This document shows, piece by piece, positions 39,533 through 47,518 of a DNA stretch of 64,000 bases; positions within the stretch are counted from its first letter, which is position 1, and every line of letters starts with the position of its first letter. The translations under genes were made by a program, and so were the position numbers. Below the pieces are notes generated by a model. That model was not told the origin of the DNA. It saw nothing but the letters and a program-made list of their open reading frames with translations, and made no database searches. Origin of the DNA: Stenotrophomonas maltophilia (GTDB lineage: Bacteria; Pseudomonadota; Gammaproteobacteria; Xanthomonadales; Xanthomonadaceae); assembly GCF_003205835.1 (NCBI RefSeq), contig NZ_CP029773.1, forward strand, positions 3,752,501-3,816,500, in the 5' to 3' direction.

Positions 39533-40906
39533 ATGAACGAAACCCGCAGCGCCCTCGTCGTCGACGATGAACGCGACATCCGCGAACTGCTGGTACTGAC
39601 CCTCGGCCGCATGGGGCTGCGCATCAGTACCGCCGCCAACCTGGCCGAAGCGCGCGAGCTGCTGGCCAGCAATCCGTACGACCTGTGCATCACCGACATG
39701 CGGCTGCCGGATGGCAACGGTATCGAGCTGGTCAGCGAGATCGCCCAGCACTACCCGCGCACGCCGGTGGCGATGATCACCGCGTTCGGCAGCATGGACC
39801 TGGCAGTGGAGGCGCTGAAAGCCGGCGCCTTCGACTTCGTCAGCAAGCCGGTGGACATCTCGGTGCTGCGCGGCCTGGTCAAGCACGCACTGGAACTCAA
39901 CAACGCCGAACGCCCCGCGCCCGGCCCTGCTGCCGAACAAGGCGCACGCCTGCTGGGTGCTTCGCCGGCCATGGACGTGCTGCGCACCACCATCGGCAAG
40001 GTCGCGCGCAGCCAGGCACCGGTCTACATCCTCGGCGAATCGGGCGTGGGCAAGGAACTGGTGGCACGCACCATCCACGCCCAGGGCGCACGTGCGGCCG
40101 GCCCGTTCGTGCCGGTCAACTGCGGTGCCATTCCCGGCGAGCTGATGGAGAGCGAATTCTTCGGCCACCGCAAGGGCAGCTTCAGCGGTGCGCATGCCGA
40201 CAAGCCCGGCCTGTTCCAGGCTGCGCACGGCGGCACCCTGTTCCTGGATGAAGTGGCCGAGCTGCCGCTGCAGATGCAGGTGAAGCTGCTGCGCGCGATC
40301 CAGGAAAAGTCGGTGCGTGCGGTCGGTGCGGCGAATGAGGAGCCGGTGGACGTGCGCATCCTCTCGGCCACCCACAAGGATCTGGCCGAGCTGGTCGAGG
40401 ACGGGCGCTTCCGCCACGACCTGTACTACCGCATCAACGTAATTGAACTGAAGGTGCCGCCGTTGCGCGAGCGCCGCCAGGACCTGCCGGAACTGGCCGC
40501 CGCGGTACTGGCACGCCTGGCCCGCAGCCACGGCCGCGCCACCCCGCTGCTGGCACCCTCGGCACTGGAGGCGCTGGCGCAGTACGCCTTCCCCGGCAAC
40601 GTGCGCGAACTGGAGAACATCCTGGAGCGTGCGCTGGCCCTGGCCGAGGAAGACTGCATCGGCGCCGACGACCTGCGCCTGCCGCAGCACGCCCCGCGCG
40701 CGCCCGGCAGCGCAGCGCACGCCGAAGCGGTGGTGGACCTGCAGCCTGGCAGCGCCGCCCTGCCCTCGTATATCGAGCAGCTGGAACGCAGTGCCATCCA
40801 GCGCGCATTGGAAGAGAACCGCTGGAACAAGACCCGCACCGCCGCGCAGCTGGGAATTACCTTCCGTGCGCTGCGCTACAAGCTGAAGAAGCTGGGGATG
40901 GAGTAA
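39533..40906 (+). CDS. pilR: Sigma-54 dependent response regulator PilR
   Basis: A 457-residue NtrC-type activator. Receiver domain 1-120 (VVDDERD, ITDMRLPDG, KPVD), AAA+ sigma-54 interaction domain (about 140-375) with Walker A GESGVGKE, Walker B GGTLFLDEV and the loop that contacts sigma-54 written GSFSGA instead of the common GAFTGA, and a Fis-type HTH at the C-terminus (KTRTAAQLGITFRALRYKL). Expected target is the sigma-54 promoter of pilA at 43569-43583. No strong ribosome site precedes ATG 39533. Confidence 0.93.
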   Translation: MNETRSALVVDDERDIRELLVLTLGRMGLRISTAANLAEARELLASNPYDLCITDMRLPDGNGIELVSEIAQHYPRTPVAMITAFGSMDLAVEALKAGAFDFVSKPVDISVLRGLVKHALELNNAERPAPGPAAEQGARLLGASPAMDVLRTTIGKVARSQAPVYILGESGVGKELVARTIHAQGARAAGPFVPVNCGAIPGELMESEFFGHRKGSFSGAHADKPGLFQAAHGGTLFLDEVAELPLQMQVKLLRAIQEKSVRAVGAANEEPVDVRILSATHKDLAELVEDGRFRHDLYYRINVIELKVPPLRERRQDLPELAAAVLARLARSHGRATPLLAPSALEALAQYAFPGNVRELENILERALALAEEDCIGADDLRLPQHAPRAPGSAAHAEAVVDLQPGSAALPSYIEQLERSAIQRALEENRWNKTRTAAQLGITFRALRYKLKKLGME

Positions 40907-40911
40907 GGGCC

Positions 40912-40948
40912 GGGTCGGATCCCTTTCCAAAGGAAAGGGCTCTGACCC
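40912..40948. repeat. Palindromic repeat, GGGTCGGATCC family
   Basis: Arms 40912-40928 and 40932-40948 pair with few mismatches. It follows the pilR stop and belongs with the elements at 22-60 and 62382-62421. Confidence 0.7.
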
Positions 40949-40968
40949 GACGCGGCCCCACCAACGTG

Positions 40969-41027
40969 GTAGTGCCGGCCGCTGGCCGGCAACCTCATGC
41001 ATCGCGTCATCCACGCATGGCGTGGAT
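40969..41027. repeat. SMAG (GTAG) unit followed by ATCCACGC palindrome
   Basis: A GTAG unit as at 9185 occupies 40969-40991. The ATCCACGCATGGCGTGGAT palindrome is at 41009-41027. Both lie between convergent pilR and pilB. Confidence 0.8.
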
Positions 41028-41032
41028 CTACC

Positions 41033-42763
41033 TCAATCCTTGGTAACGCGATTGATCTCGGCCAGGCTGGTGATGCCCGCCGCCGCCTTCTTCAGCGCGG
41101 ATTGGCGCAGATCATTCACCCCGATCTGCTGCGCTGCCTCGGCAATCTGCAGCGCATTACCGCCAGCCAGCACGATGGTGGCGATCTCATCGGTCATCGG
41201 CATCACCTGGTAAAGGCCGGTACGGCCCTTGTAGCCTTCGGTGCACTCGTCGCAGCCCACCGCCTCGTACAACTGCACGCCTGCATCCAACTGCGCCTGG
41301 GTGAAGCCCTCGGCCAGCAACGCGTGCGCGGGAAGATCGGAAGGCTTCTTGCAGTTGCCGCACAGCCGGCGCGCCAGGCGCTGGGCGATCACCAGCGTCA
41401 CCGAGCTGGTGATGTTGTAGGGCGCAATACCCATGTTCATCAGTCGCGCGATGGTCTGCGGCGCATCGTTGGTATGCAGGGTGGACAGCACCATGTGGCC
41501 GGTCTGCGCCGCCTTGATCGCAATCTCGGCCGTCTCCAGATCGCGGATTTCGCCGACCATGATGATGTCCGGATCCTGTCGCAGGAACGAGCGCAACGCT
41601 GCGGCGAAGGTCATGCCGCGCTTGTTGTTCTGCTGCACCTGGTTGACGCCGGGCAGACGGATTTCCACCGGGTCTTCGGCGGTGGAGATGTTGCGCGTCT
41701 CGTCGTTGAGGATGCCCAGCGCCGTGTACAGCGACACCGTCTTGCCCGAACCGGTCGGGCCGGTCACCAGCACCATGCCGTAGGGCTTGTGGATGGCTTC
41801 CAGGAACAGTTTCTGCTGGTCCGGCTCGTAGCCCAGCTTGTCGATGCCCAGCTTGGCCGCGCTGCCATCGAGGATACGCAGCACCACCTTCTCGCCGAAC
41901 AGGGTCGGCAGCGTGCTGACGCGGAAGTCGATCTGCTTGGACTTGGACAGGTTCAACTTGATGCGACCGTCCTGCGGCACGCGCTTCTCGGCGATATCCA
42001 GCTGCGCCATCACCTTCAGGCGCGCGGCAATGCGCTGGTTCAATTTCACCGGCGCGCGCGCCACCATCTTCAGCAGGCCGTCGATGCGCAGGCGCACCCG
42101 GTAATCGTCTTCGTAGGGTTCGAAGTGGATGTCCGAAGCGCCCTTGCGGATCGCATCCACCAGCACCTTGTTGACGAACTTCACCACCGGGGTGTCGTCA
42201 CCCTTGGCGTCGATGCCGGAGTCGCCACCGGCCCCCAGGTCCTCGTCGCCAGCCGCGACTTCCAGGTTTCCCATGCCCTCGTCGTCGCCACCCAGGGCGT
42301 CACCGAGGGTGTCATGGCTGGCGTGCCACTGCTCCAACGTCCGGCGGATCTGGTCCTCATCGACGATGATCGGCTCCACCACCAGGTTGGTGTGGAACTT
42401 GATCTCATCCAGCGAGTGGGTCGGGTTGCTGGTGCCGACGAACAGCTTGCCGCCGCGCTTGAACAGCGGCAGCACATTGTGTTTCCGCAGCAGCTCCTCA
42501 CTGACCAGGCTCATGGCGTTCTGGCTGGCGTCGAACGTGGACACGTCGAACAGCGGCATGCCGAACTCGACCGCGTTGGCGGCTGCCAGCTGGGCCGCCC
42601 CAACCACCTTGTTCTGCGCGAACCAGGTCGGCAGCGGCTGCCGGGCGGCGGCAGCCTTGGCCATGGCATCGCGGGCGGAAGCCTCGTCCAGCGCACCATC
42701 CTGGACCAGGCGACGGGCCAGGCCGGTGATGCCGACGAGATTGGCGGTGGTTACGGTATTCAT
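41033..42763 (-). CDS. pilB: Type IV pilus assembly ATPase PilB
   Basis: A 576-residue cytoplasmic hexameric motor that drives pilus extension. N-terminal MshEN-type domain (1-150), then the GspE/PilB ATPase domain with Walker A VTGPTGSGKTVSLYTALG, an Asp-box (NISTAEDPVEIRL), Walker B (IIMVGEIRDLETAEIAI) and a four-Cys zinc motif (CGNCKK ... CDECTEGYKG). AGGAG precedes ATG 42763. It sits before the pilin region, transcribed the same way as pilA. Confidence 0.96.
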   Translation of the reverse strand: MNTVTTANLVGITGLARRLVQDGALDEASARDAMAKAAAARQPLPTWFAQNKVVGAAQLAAANAVEFGMPLFDVSTFDASQNAMSLVSEELLRKHNVLPLFKRGGKLFVGTSNPTHSLDEIKFHTNLVVEPIIVDEDQIRRTLEQWHASHDTLGDALGGDDEGMGNLEVAAGDEDLGAGGDSGIDAKGDDTPVVKFVNKVLVDAIRKGASDIHFEPYEDDYRVRLRIDGLLKMVARAPVKLNQRIAARLKVMAQLDIAEKRVPQDGRIKLNLSKSKQIDFRVSTLPTLFGEKVVLRILDGSAAKLGIDKLGYEPDQQKLFLEAIHKPYGMVLVTGPTGSGKTVSLYTALGILNDETRNISTAEDPVEIRLPGVNQVQQNNKRGMTFAAALRSFLRQDPDIIMVGEIRDLETAEIAIKAAQTGHMVLSTLHTNDAPQTIARLMNMGIAPYNITSSVTLVIAQRLARRLCGNCKKPSDLPAHALLAEGFTQAQLDAGVQLYEAVGCDECTEGYKGRTGLYQVMPMTDEIATIVLAGGNALQIAEAAQQIGVNDLRQSALKKAAAGITSLAEINRVTKD

Positions 42764-42982
42764 TCCAAGCTCCTACTCCCCCTGCTCAAGACTACCTTAC
42801 GCCTCGGCGTTGGAACACAGCAGGGTGTACGCTCCGCCTTCCCAAGTCCCTTCACCAGCAAGAAGGTAGCCATCAAGCTGGCCACCATGGAAGACCACAG
42901 GTGTACAAGCTTCAATCCATAGAAGATTGCCCTGGCCAGAATCTCAACGCATTAGCCAGCCCGCCGATCTCCGTAGTCCATT

Positions 42983-43017
42983 AAAACGAAATCAGGCAGC
43001 CCAATGAGCTGCCTGAT
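42983..43017 (-). terminator. Rho-independent terminator of pilA
   Basis: Arms 42991-43000 (ATCAGGCAGC) and 43008-43017 pair; on the minus strand the stem is followed by TTCGTTTTAAT. It lies 27 bases after the pilA stop. Confidence 0.85.
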
Positions 43018-43043
43018 TCGTTCAGAACGGTAACGATCAGTAC

Positions 43044-43469
43044 TTAGCGGAAGTTGGCCGGCACGTACTTTGCGTCGCAACCACTGTGGCTGCCAGTCCA
43101 AGCAGTGATCTCACCGGCGGTCACAGTCGGGGTCAGAGTCAGGGTGCATTCGGCAGCCTTCGCACCGGTTGCCTTCGTCTCTACAGAGATAGCGCCAGCG
43201 TCGCCCAGCGAAAGCTTGTTAACGTACTGGCTGATGTTAGCCGCCGCTTCGTTGCAACCTGCTTCGGCCAGAGTGGTCGGGAGTGCGTTCTTCGAGGAGA
43301 AGAATTCAGTCGCCGACGTCTTGCACGCACTCAGCGCCATCACAGATTCGCTGACTTTGGCACGAACCGTATAGTCACGGTAAGCCGGCAGCGCGATTGC
43401 GGCCAGGATAGCAATGATCGCAACGACGATCATCAGTTCGATAAGGGTGAAGCCCTTCTGGTTCTTCAT
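43044..43469 (-). CDS. pilA: Type IV major pilin
   Basis: A 141-residue prepilin. Short leader MKNQKG cut by PilD before Phe, then the hydrophobic helix [24 protein letters not shown]. Glu5 of the mature protein is present. Four Cys follow; the last two (in AECTLTL and SGCDAK) can close the usual C-terminal disulfide loop. ATG 43469 is chosen because GGGGA lies at the right distance. A sigma-54 promoter lies about 100 bases upstream, and a terminator follows. Base use is lower in GC than pilB or pilD. Confidence 0.95.
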   Translation of the reverse strand: MKNQKGFTLIELMIVVAIIAILAAIALPAYRDYTVRAKVSESVMALSACKTSATEFFSSKNALPTTLAEAGCNEAAANISQYVNKLSLGDAGAISVETKATGAKAAECTLTLTPTVTAGEITAWTGSHSGCDAKYVPANFR

Positions 43470-43568
43470 TTGGTACATCCCCAAGATAAGTGGTGGTTGA
43501 TTTCAGAAGACAGGATCGGTCTGGCCAGAGGCCAGCTGAGCTGGTCCTGCCCCTGCGGGTGGATCAAC

Positions 43569-43583
43569 GCAGGTTGCGTGCCA
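43569..43583 (-). promoter_or_regulatory. Sigma-54 promoter of pilA
   Basis: On the minus strand TGGCACGCAACCTGC carries the GG-N10-GC spacing and matches the -24/-12 consensus TGGCACG-N4-TTGC except one base. It is placed about 100 bases before the pilA start. PilR encoded at 39533 is the expected activator. Confidence 0.8.
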
Positions 43584-43823
43584 ACCCCGGCACGCCTCCC
43601 CCTGGATTTCCCCGCGCCCATGATGGCAGCTATTTCACAGATGGGAACCCCCCCGATGCGAATCTGCGATGCACGCGGCAATGTGACGCAGTGCGTCACC
43701 TTTGGTCGGCCCCCGCCACGAATTCGCACACCGGGCCATCCGCCAACTGCCCAGATGGCCCTGAACCGGCTACCATCAGCCGCTAGTTGCCCGCCTGGGG
43801 ATGGCGGGTCTTGGGGAGCCAAC

Positions 43824-45083
43824 ATGTCTGTCAGTCGCAGTGCGATCAAGAAAGAGCCCGTGGCCCGCGCCACGATGGAGCTGCAGCCGTTTGTCTGGGA
43901 GGGGACCGACAAGCGGGGAGTCAAGATGAAGGGTGAACAGTTGGCCAAGAACGCCAACTTGCTTCGCGCCGAGCTCCGCCGTCAAGGCATCAATCCCGGC
44001 CAGGTCAAGGTAAAGCCCAAACCGATCTTCGGAGCGGCAGGGAAAGCGATAACCGCGAAGGACATCGCGTTTTTCAGCCGACAGATGGCCACCATGATGA
44101 AGTCCGGCGTACCGATCGTGTCGGCGCTGGAGATCATTGGCAGCGGGCACAAGAACCCTCGCATGAAAAAGATGGTCGATACCATTCGGGGGGACATCGA
44201 AGGCGGATCATCACTGCATGAGTCAATCAGCCGCCACCCCGTACAGTTCGACGAACTCTATCGCAACCTGGTAAAGGCTGGCGAAGGTGCGGGCGTATTG
44301 GAAACGGTGCTAGATACAATTGCCTCCTACAAGGAGAACATCGAAGCACTGAAGGGCAAGATCAAAAAGGCCATGTTCTACCCGGCCATGGTGCTTGTCG
44401 TGGCCCTTCTCGTAAGTGCAATTCTTCTCATCTGGGTGGTTCCTCAATTTGAAGAGGTCTTCAAGAGCTTTGGCGCGGACCTGCCTGCCTTTACCCTGAT
44501 GGTCGTGGCTCTTTCCAGATTCATGGTGTCTTGGTGGTGGCTGATCCTCATTGCAATCGTTGGGAGCGCCGTCGCTGCGATAATGATCTACAAGCGCTCT
44601 CCTAAGATGCAGCACGCGCTGGACAGAGCCATTCTGAAGGTTCCGGTACTTGGTCAGATCATGCACAACAGCTCAATCGCCCGCTTCGCCCGCACTACGG
44701 CGGTGACCTTCAAGGCCGGTGTTCCCTTGGTGGAGGCGCTGGGCATCGTCGCTGGTGCCACCGGAAACAAGGTCTACGAGGAAGGCGTGCTACGCATACG
44801 CGACGACGTCTCGGTGGGCTACCCGGTCAATATGGCCATGAAACAGATCAACCTGTTCCCGCACATGGTCATCCAGATGACCGGCATCGGCGAGGAGGCC
44901 GGCGCACTGGATGCCATGCTGTTCAAGGTGGCTGAATACTACGAGCAGGAAGTGAACAACGCCGTGGATGCCTTGAGCAGCCTGCTGGAACCGATGATCA
45001 TGGTGTTCATTGGTACCATTGTCGGTGGCTTGGTCATCGCGATGTACCTGCCCATCTTCAAACTCGGCGCCGTCGTCGGCTAA
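43824..45083 (+). CDS. pilC: Type IV pilus inner-membrane platform protein PilC
   Basis: A 419-residue polytopic protein with two GspF-type repeats (about 85-210 and 290-410) and three membrane segments (about 185-207, 230-255, 390-412). The motifs FFSRQMATMMKSGVPIVSALEI and FARTTAVTFKAGVPLVEALGI mark the two repeats. It links the PilB motor to the growing pilus. GGGGAG precedes ATG 43824. The first two thirds have less GC-biased codons than the last third. Divergent from pilA and followed by pilD after eight bases. Confidence 0.96.
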   Translation: MSVSRSAIKKEPVARATMELQPFVWEGTDKRGVKMKGEQLAKNANLLRAELRRQGINPGQVKVKPKPIFGAAGKAITAKDIAFFSRQMATMMKSGVPIVSALEIIGSGHKNPRMKKMVDTIRGDIEGGSSLHESISRHPVQFDELYRNLVKAGEGAGVLETVLDTIASYKENIEALKGKIKKAMFYPAMVLVVALLVSAILLIWVVPQFEEVFKSFGADLPAFTLMVVALSRFMVSWWWLILIAIVGSAVAAIMIYKRSPKMQHALDRAILKVPVLGQIMHNSSIARFARTTAVTFKAGVPLVEALGIVAGATGNKVYEEGVLRIRDDVSVGYPVNMAMKQINLFPHMVIQMTGIGEEAGALDAMLFKVAEYYEQEVNNAVDALSSLLEPMIMVFIGTIVGGLVIAMYLPIFKLGAVVG

Positions 45084-45091
45084 AGGTATCA

Positions 45092-45955
45092 ATGGCATTT
45101 CTCGACCAGCACCCCGGCCTCGGCTACCCCGCCGCGGCCGCCCTGGGACTGCTGCTGGGCAGTTTCCTGAACGTCGTCATCCTGCGCCTGCCCAAGCGGC
45201 TGGAGTGGCAGTGGAAGCGCGATGCGCGCGAAGTCCTGGAGGAACCGGACTTCTATGAACCGCCCCCACCGGGGATCGTGGTTGAGCCGTCGCACTGCCC
45301 GCACTGCAAGCACAAGCTGAGCTGGTACGAGAACATCCCGCTGTTCAGCTGGATCATCCAGGGCGGCAAGTGCCGCCACTGCAAGGCGCCGATCTCGCTG
45401 CAGTACCCGCTGGTGGAGGCCCTGACCTCGGTGCTGGTGCTGGCCTGCGTCTGGCAGTTCGGCTTCGGCTGGCAGGGCTTCGGCGCCATCGTGCTGACCT
45501 GCTTCCTGATCGCGTTGTCCGGCATCGACCTGCGCACGCAGCTGCTACCCGACCAGTTGACCCTGCCGCTGATGTGGCTGGGTCTGATAGGCAACATCGA
45601 CAACCTGTACATGCCGGCCAAGCCCGCCCTGGTGGGCGCGGCGGTGGGTTACCTGTCGCTGTGGATGGTCTGGTGGCTGTTCAAGCAGCTGACCGGCAAG
45701 GAAGGCATGGGCCACGGCGACTTCAAGCTGCTGGCGGCACTCGGCGCCTGGTGTGGCCTGAAGGGCATCCTGCCGATCATCCTGCTGTCGTCGGTGCTGG
45801 GCGCCATCATCGGCTCGATCTGGCTGTACAGCCGGGGCCGTGACCGCGCCACGCCCATCCCGTTTGGGCCGTACCTGGCCGTTGCCGGCTGGCTGTACTT
45901 CATGTGGGGTGCGCCACTGGTGGAGCAGTATCTGGTGATGAGCGGGCTGCGCTGA
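45092..45955 (+). CDS. pilD: Prepilin leader peptidase / N-methyltransferase PilD
   Basis: A 287-residue inner-membrane aspartic protease that cuts and methylates prepilins. The cytoplasmic loop carries two CxxC pairs (CPHCKH and CRHCKA). Catalytic Asp residues lie in GIDLRTQLLPD and in the GMGHGDFKLL motif. About eight membrane segments. It is in an operon with pilC and coaE, the usual arrangement. Confidence 0.96.
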   Translation: MAFLDQHPGLGYPAAAALGLLLGSFLNVVILRLPKRLEWQWKRDAREVLEEPDFYEPPPPGIVVEPSHCPHCKHKLSWYENIPLFSWIIQGGKCRHCKAPISLQYPLVEALTSVLVLACVWQFGFGWQGFGAIVLTCFLIALSGIDLRTQLLPDQLTLPLMWLGLIGNIDNLYMPAKPALVGAAVGYLSLWMVWWLFKQLTGKEGMGHGDFKLLAALGAWCGLKGILPIILLSSVLGAIIGSIWLYSRGRDRATPIPFGPYLAVAGWLYFMWGAPLVEQYLVMSGLR

Positions 45956-45966
45956 GGGGAGTCCCC

Positions 45967-46578
45967 ATGAGCCGCTATGTGGTTGGCCTGACCGGTGGCA
46001 TCGCCTCCGGCAAGAGTGAGGTGACCCGGCGCTTCGAGGCGCTGGGCATCGTGGTGGCCGATGCCGACCTGGCTGCCCGCGCCGTGGTGGCCGCCGGCAG
46101 CCCGGCGCTGGCCCGCATTGCCGAGCGCTTCGGCGCCGACATGCTGCTGGCCGATGGCAGCCTGGACCGGGCCCGCCTGCGCGCCCACGTGTTCGCCGAC
46201 CCGGCGGAGCGGACAGCATTGGAAGCCATCACCCACCCGGCCATCCGCCTGCTGATGCAACAGCAGTGCGAGCAGGCCACCAGCGCCTATGCGATTGCCG
46301 CCATTCCGCTGCTGACCGAGGTCGGTGGGCGAAAGGCTTACCCTTGGCTGGACCGAGTGCTGCTGGTGGATGCGCCCGAGGCCGTGCAGCATGCCCGGCT
46401 GATGCAACGCGACGGCATCGACGCCGCGCTGGCCGACCGGATGATTGCTGCGCAGGCCAGCCGGGCGCAGCGGCTGGCACTGGCGGATGACGTGGTGGTC
46501 AATGATGGGCAGCCGGAAGATCTGCAGGCGCAGGTGGAACAGCTGCATGCGCGGTACCTGGGGTTGGCTGCGGGCTGA
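45967..46578 (+). CDS. coaE: Dephospho-CoA kinase
   Basis: A 203-residue cytoplasmic enzyme for the last step of CoA synthesis. P-loop GLTGGIASGKSEV at the N-terminus, followed by conserved DADLAARAVV and ITHPAIRLLM regions. ATG 45967 follows the pilD stop by 11 bases with GGGGA upstream. Confidence 0.94.
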   Translation: MSRYVVGLTGGIASGKSEVTRRFEALGIVVADADLAARAVVAAGSPALARIAERFGADMLLADGSLDRARLRAHVFADPAERTALEAITHPAIRLLMQQQCEQATSAYAIAAIPLLTEVGGRKAYPWLDRVLLVDAPEAVQHARLMQRDGIDAALADRMIAAQASRAQRLALADDVVVNDGQPEDLQAQVEQLHARYLGLAAG

Positions 46579-46586
46579 GGCCGGGT

Positions 46587-46673
46587 TGCCGGCCAGCGGC
46601 CGGCACTACCAAAGCGTATCCACGCGCGGCCGGGATCTGGAGATCTGCTGTAGAGCCGAGCCCATGCTCGGCT
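46587..46673. repeat. Two SMAG (GTAG) units
   Basis: An inverted-orientation GCCGGCC-type unit at 46587-46609 and a GTAGAGCCGAGCCCATGCTC-type unit at 46650-46673 lie after coaE. Confidence 0.8.
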
Positions 46674-46707
46674 GCGATCACAGATGGCATTCCGCATATG
46701 TACGGAC

Positions 46708-47094
46708 CTACCCCACCTGTTGACGCGCGTGGCGGACCAGCTCTCGGGCGCCCAGCAGCAGACCATCGACCACATCCGGGCTGAGCTGCTGGTGGGCGCC
46801 GCCCTGTTCACGCGCGGCGGCGGCAGCGTGCAGTACCTGGACCAGCACGTCCAGACCCGCCAGCGTACGGTCGAGCCCGGCCCGGGCTGCGGCCTGCGCC
46901 GGGCTGAGCCCCTGTGCCTCCAGCCGCTGGCCATCGGCACCGTCGCGGCCATCCATGCGGGCCAGCAGGGTGGGCAGCAGATCTTCGGGGTCATCGAGCA
47001 GGGTTTCGAGCCGCTCGGCCGCTTCGGCGGGCAGCCGGTTGACGGCGTCGCCAATCAGGGCGGAAAGATGGGGAAACACGGGGTGTGCGGACAT
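46708..47094 (-). CDS. Unknown small protein, paralogue of the protein encoded at 55880
   Basis: A 128-residue, mostly helical, Ala-rich protein with no signal or membrane segment. It aligns along its whole length with the protein at 55880-56296; shared pieces include the opening (FPHL / YPNL), a GL-x-AxxA-x-AGL-like middle and LLLGARELVRHARQQ against LLLAARELTCHAQQQ. GAGGAA precedes ATG 47094. The two copies border the type VI effector island. Function unknown. Confidence 0.7.
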   Translation of the reverse strand: MSAHPVFPHLSALIGDAVNRLPAEAAERLETLLDDPEDLLPTLLARMDGRDGADGQRLEAQGLSPAQAAARAGLDRTLAGLDVLVQVLHAAAAAREQGGAHQQLSPDVVDGLLLGARELVRHARQQVG

Positions 47095-47518
47095 GAGGTT
47101 CCTCGCAGACGGCGAGCCACCCGCAAAGGCGAGGTGGCGGACGGTGCGGGTTGGCGTACCGGACAACTCCCGACAGGTGGAAACTCCGGCGGATTCCCAG
47201 GAATCCCCACGCACCGTCCGCCGCAGGCGAGCCACGGTGCATTGTCCTCGATGCGCAACACAACATCGGAGACTTCCTGTCGAAGAGTTGATTTCAGGAC
47301 GCCAATCCCGGCCAGGGCACCCGCCCCGGCTCAGCCATCAGGCCACCCGAAGAAACCCAGTTCTGTAGGGGAAATCCCAAGCGGCGCGCGGGCGTGCCGA
47401 TTCGTGCGGCACAGCACGGCCATGCCGCGGCATGCGTCACGCAGGTGTCGCTATGGGCCGCGATGCTGGGCCGTCACGGCGGTCAACTACGCGCCGGTTA
47501 CGACAATCCGCGCGATGG
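47095..47518. other. Gene-free interval downstream of the full-length effector gene
   Basis: About 424 bases with no supported gene, repeat or terminator. No immunity-gene-like sequence (the CCVTLPRLW motif seen in the DUF3304 proteins) was found here on either strand. Confidence 0.5.
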
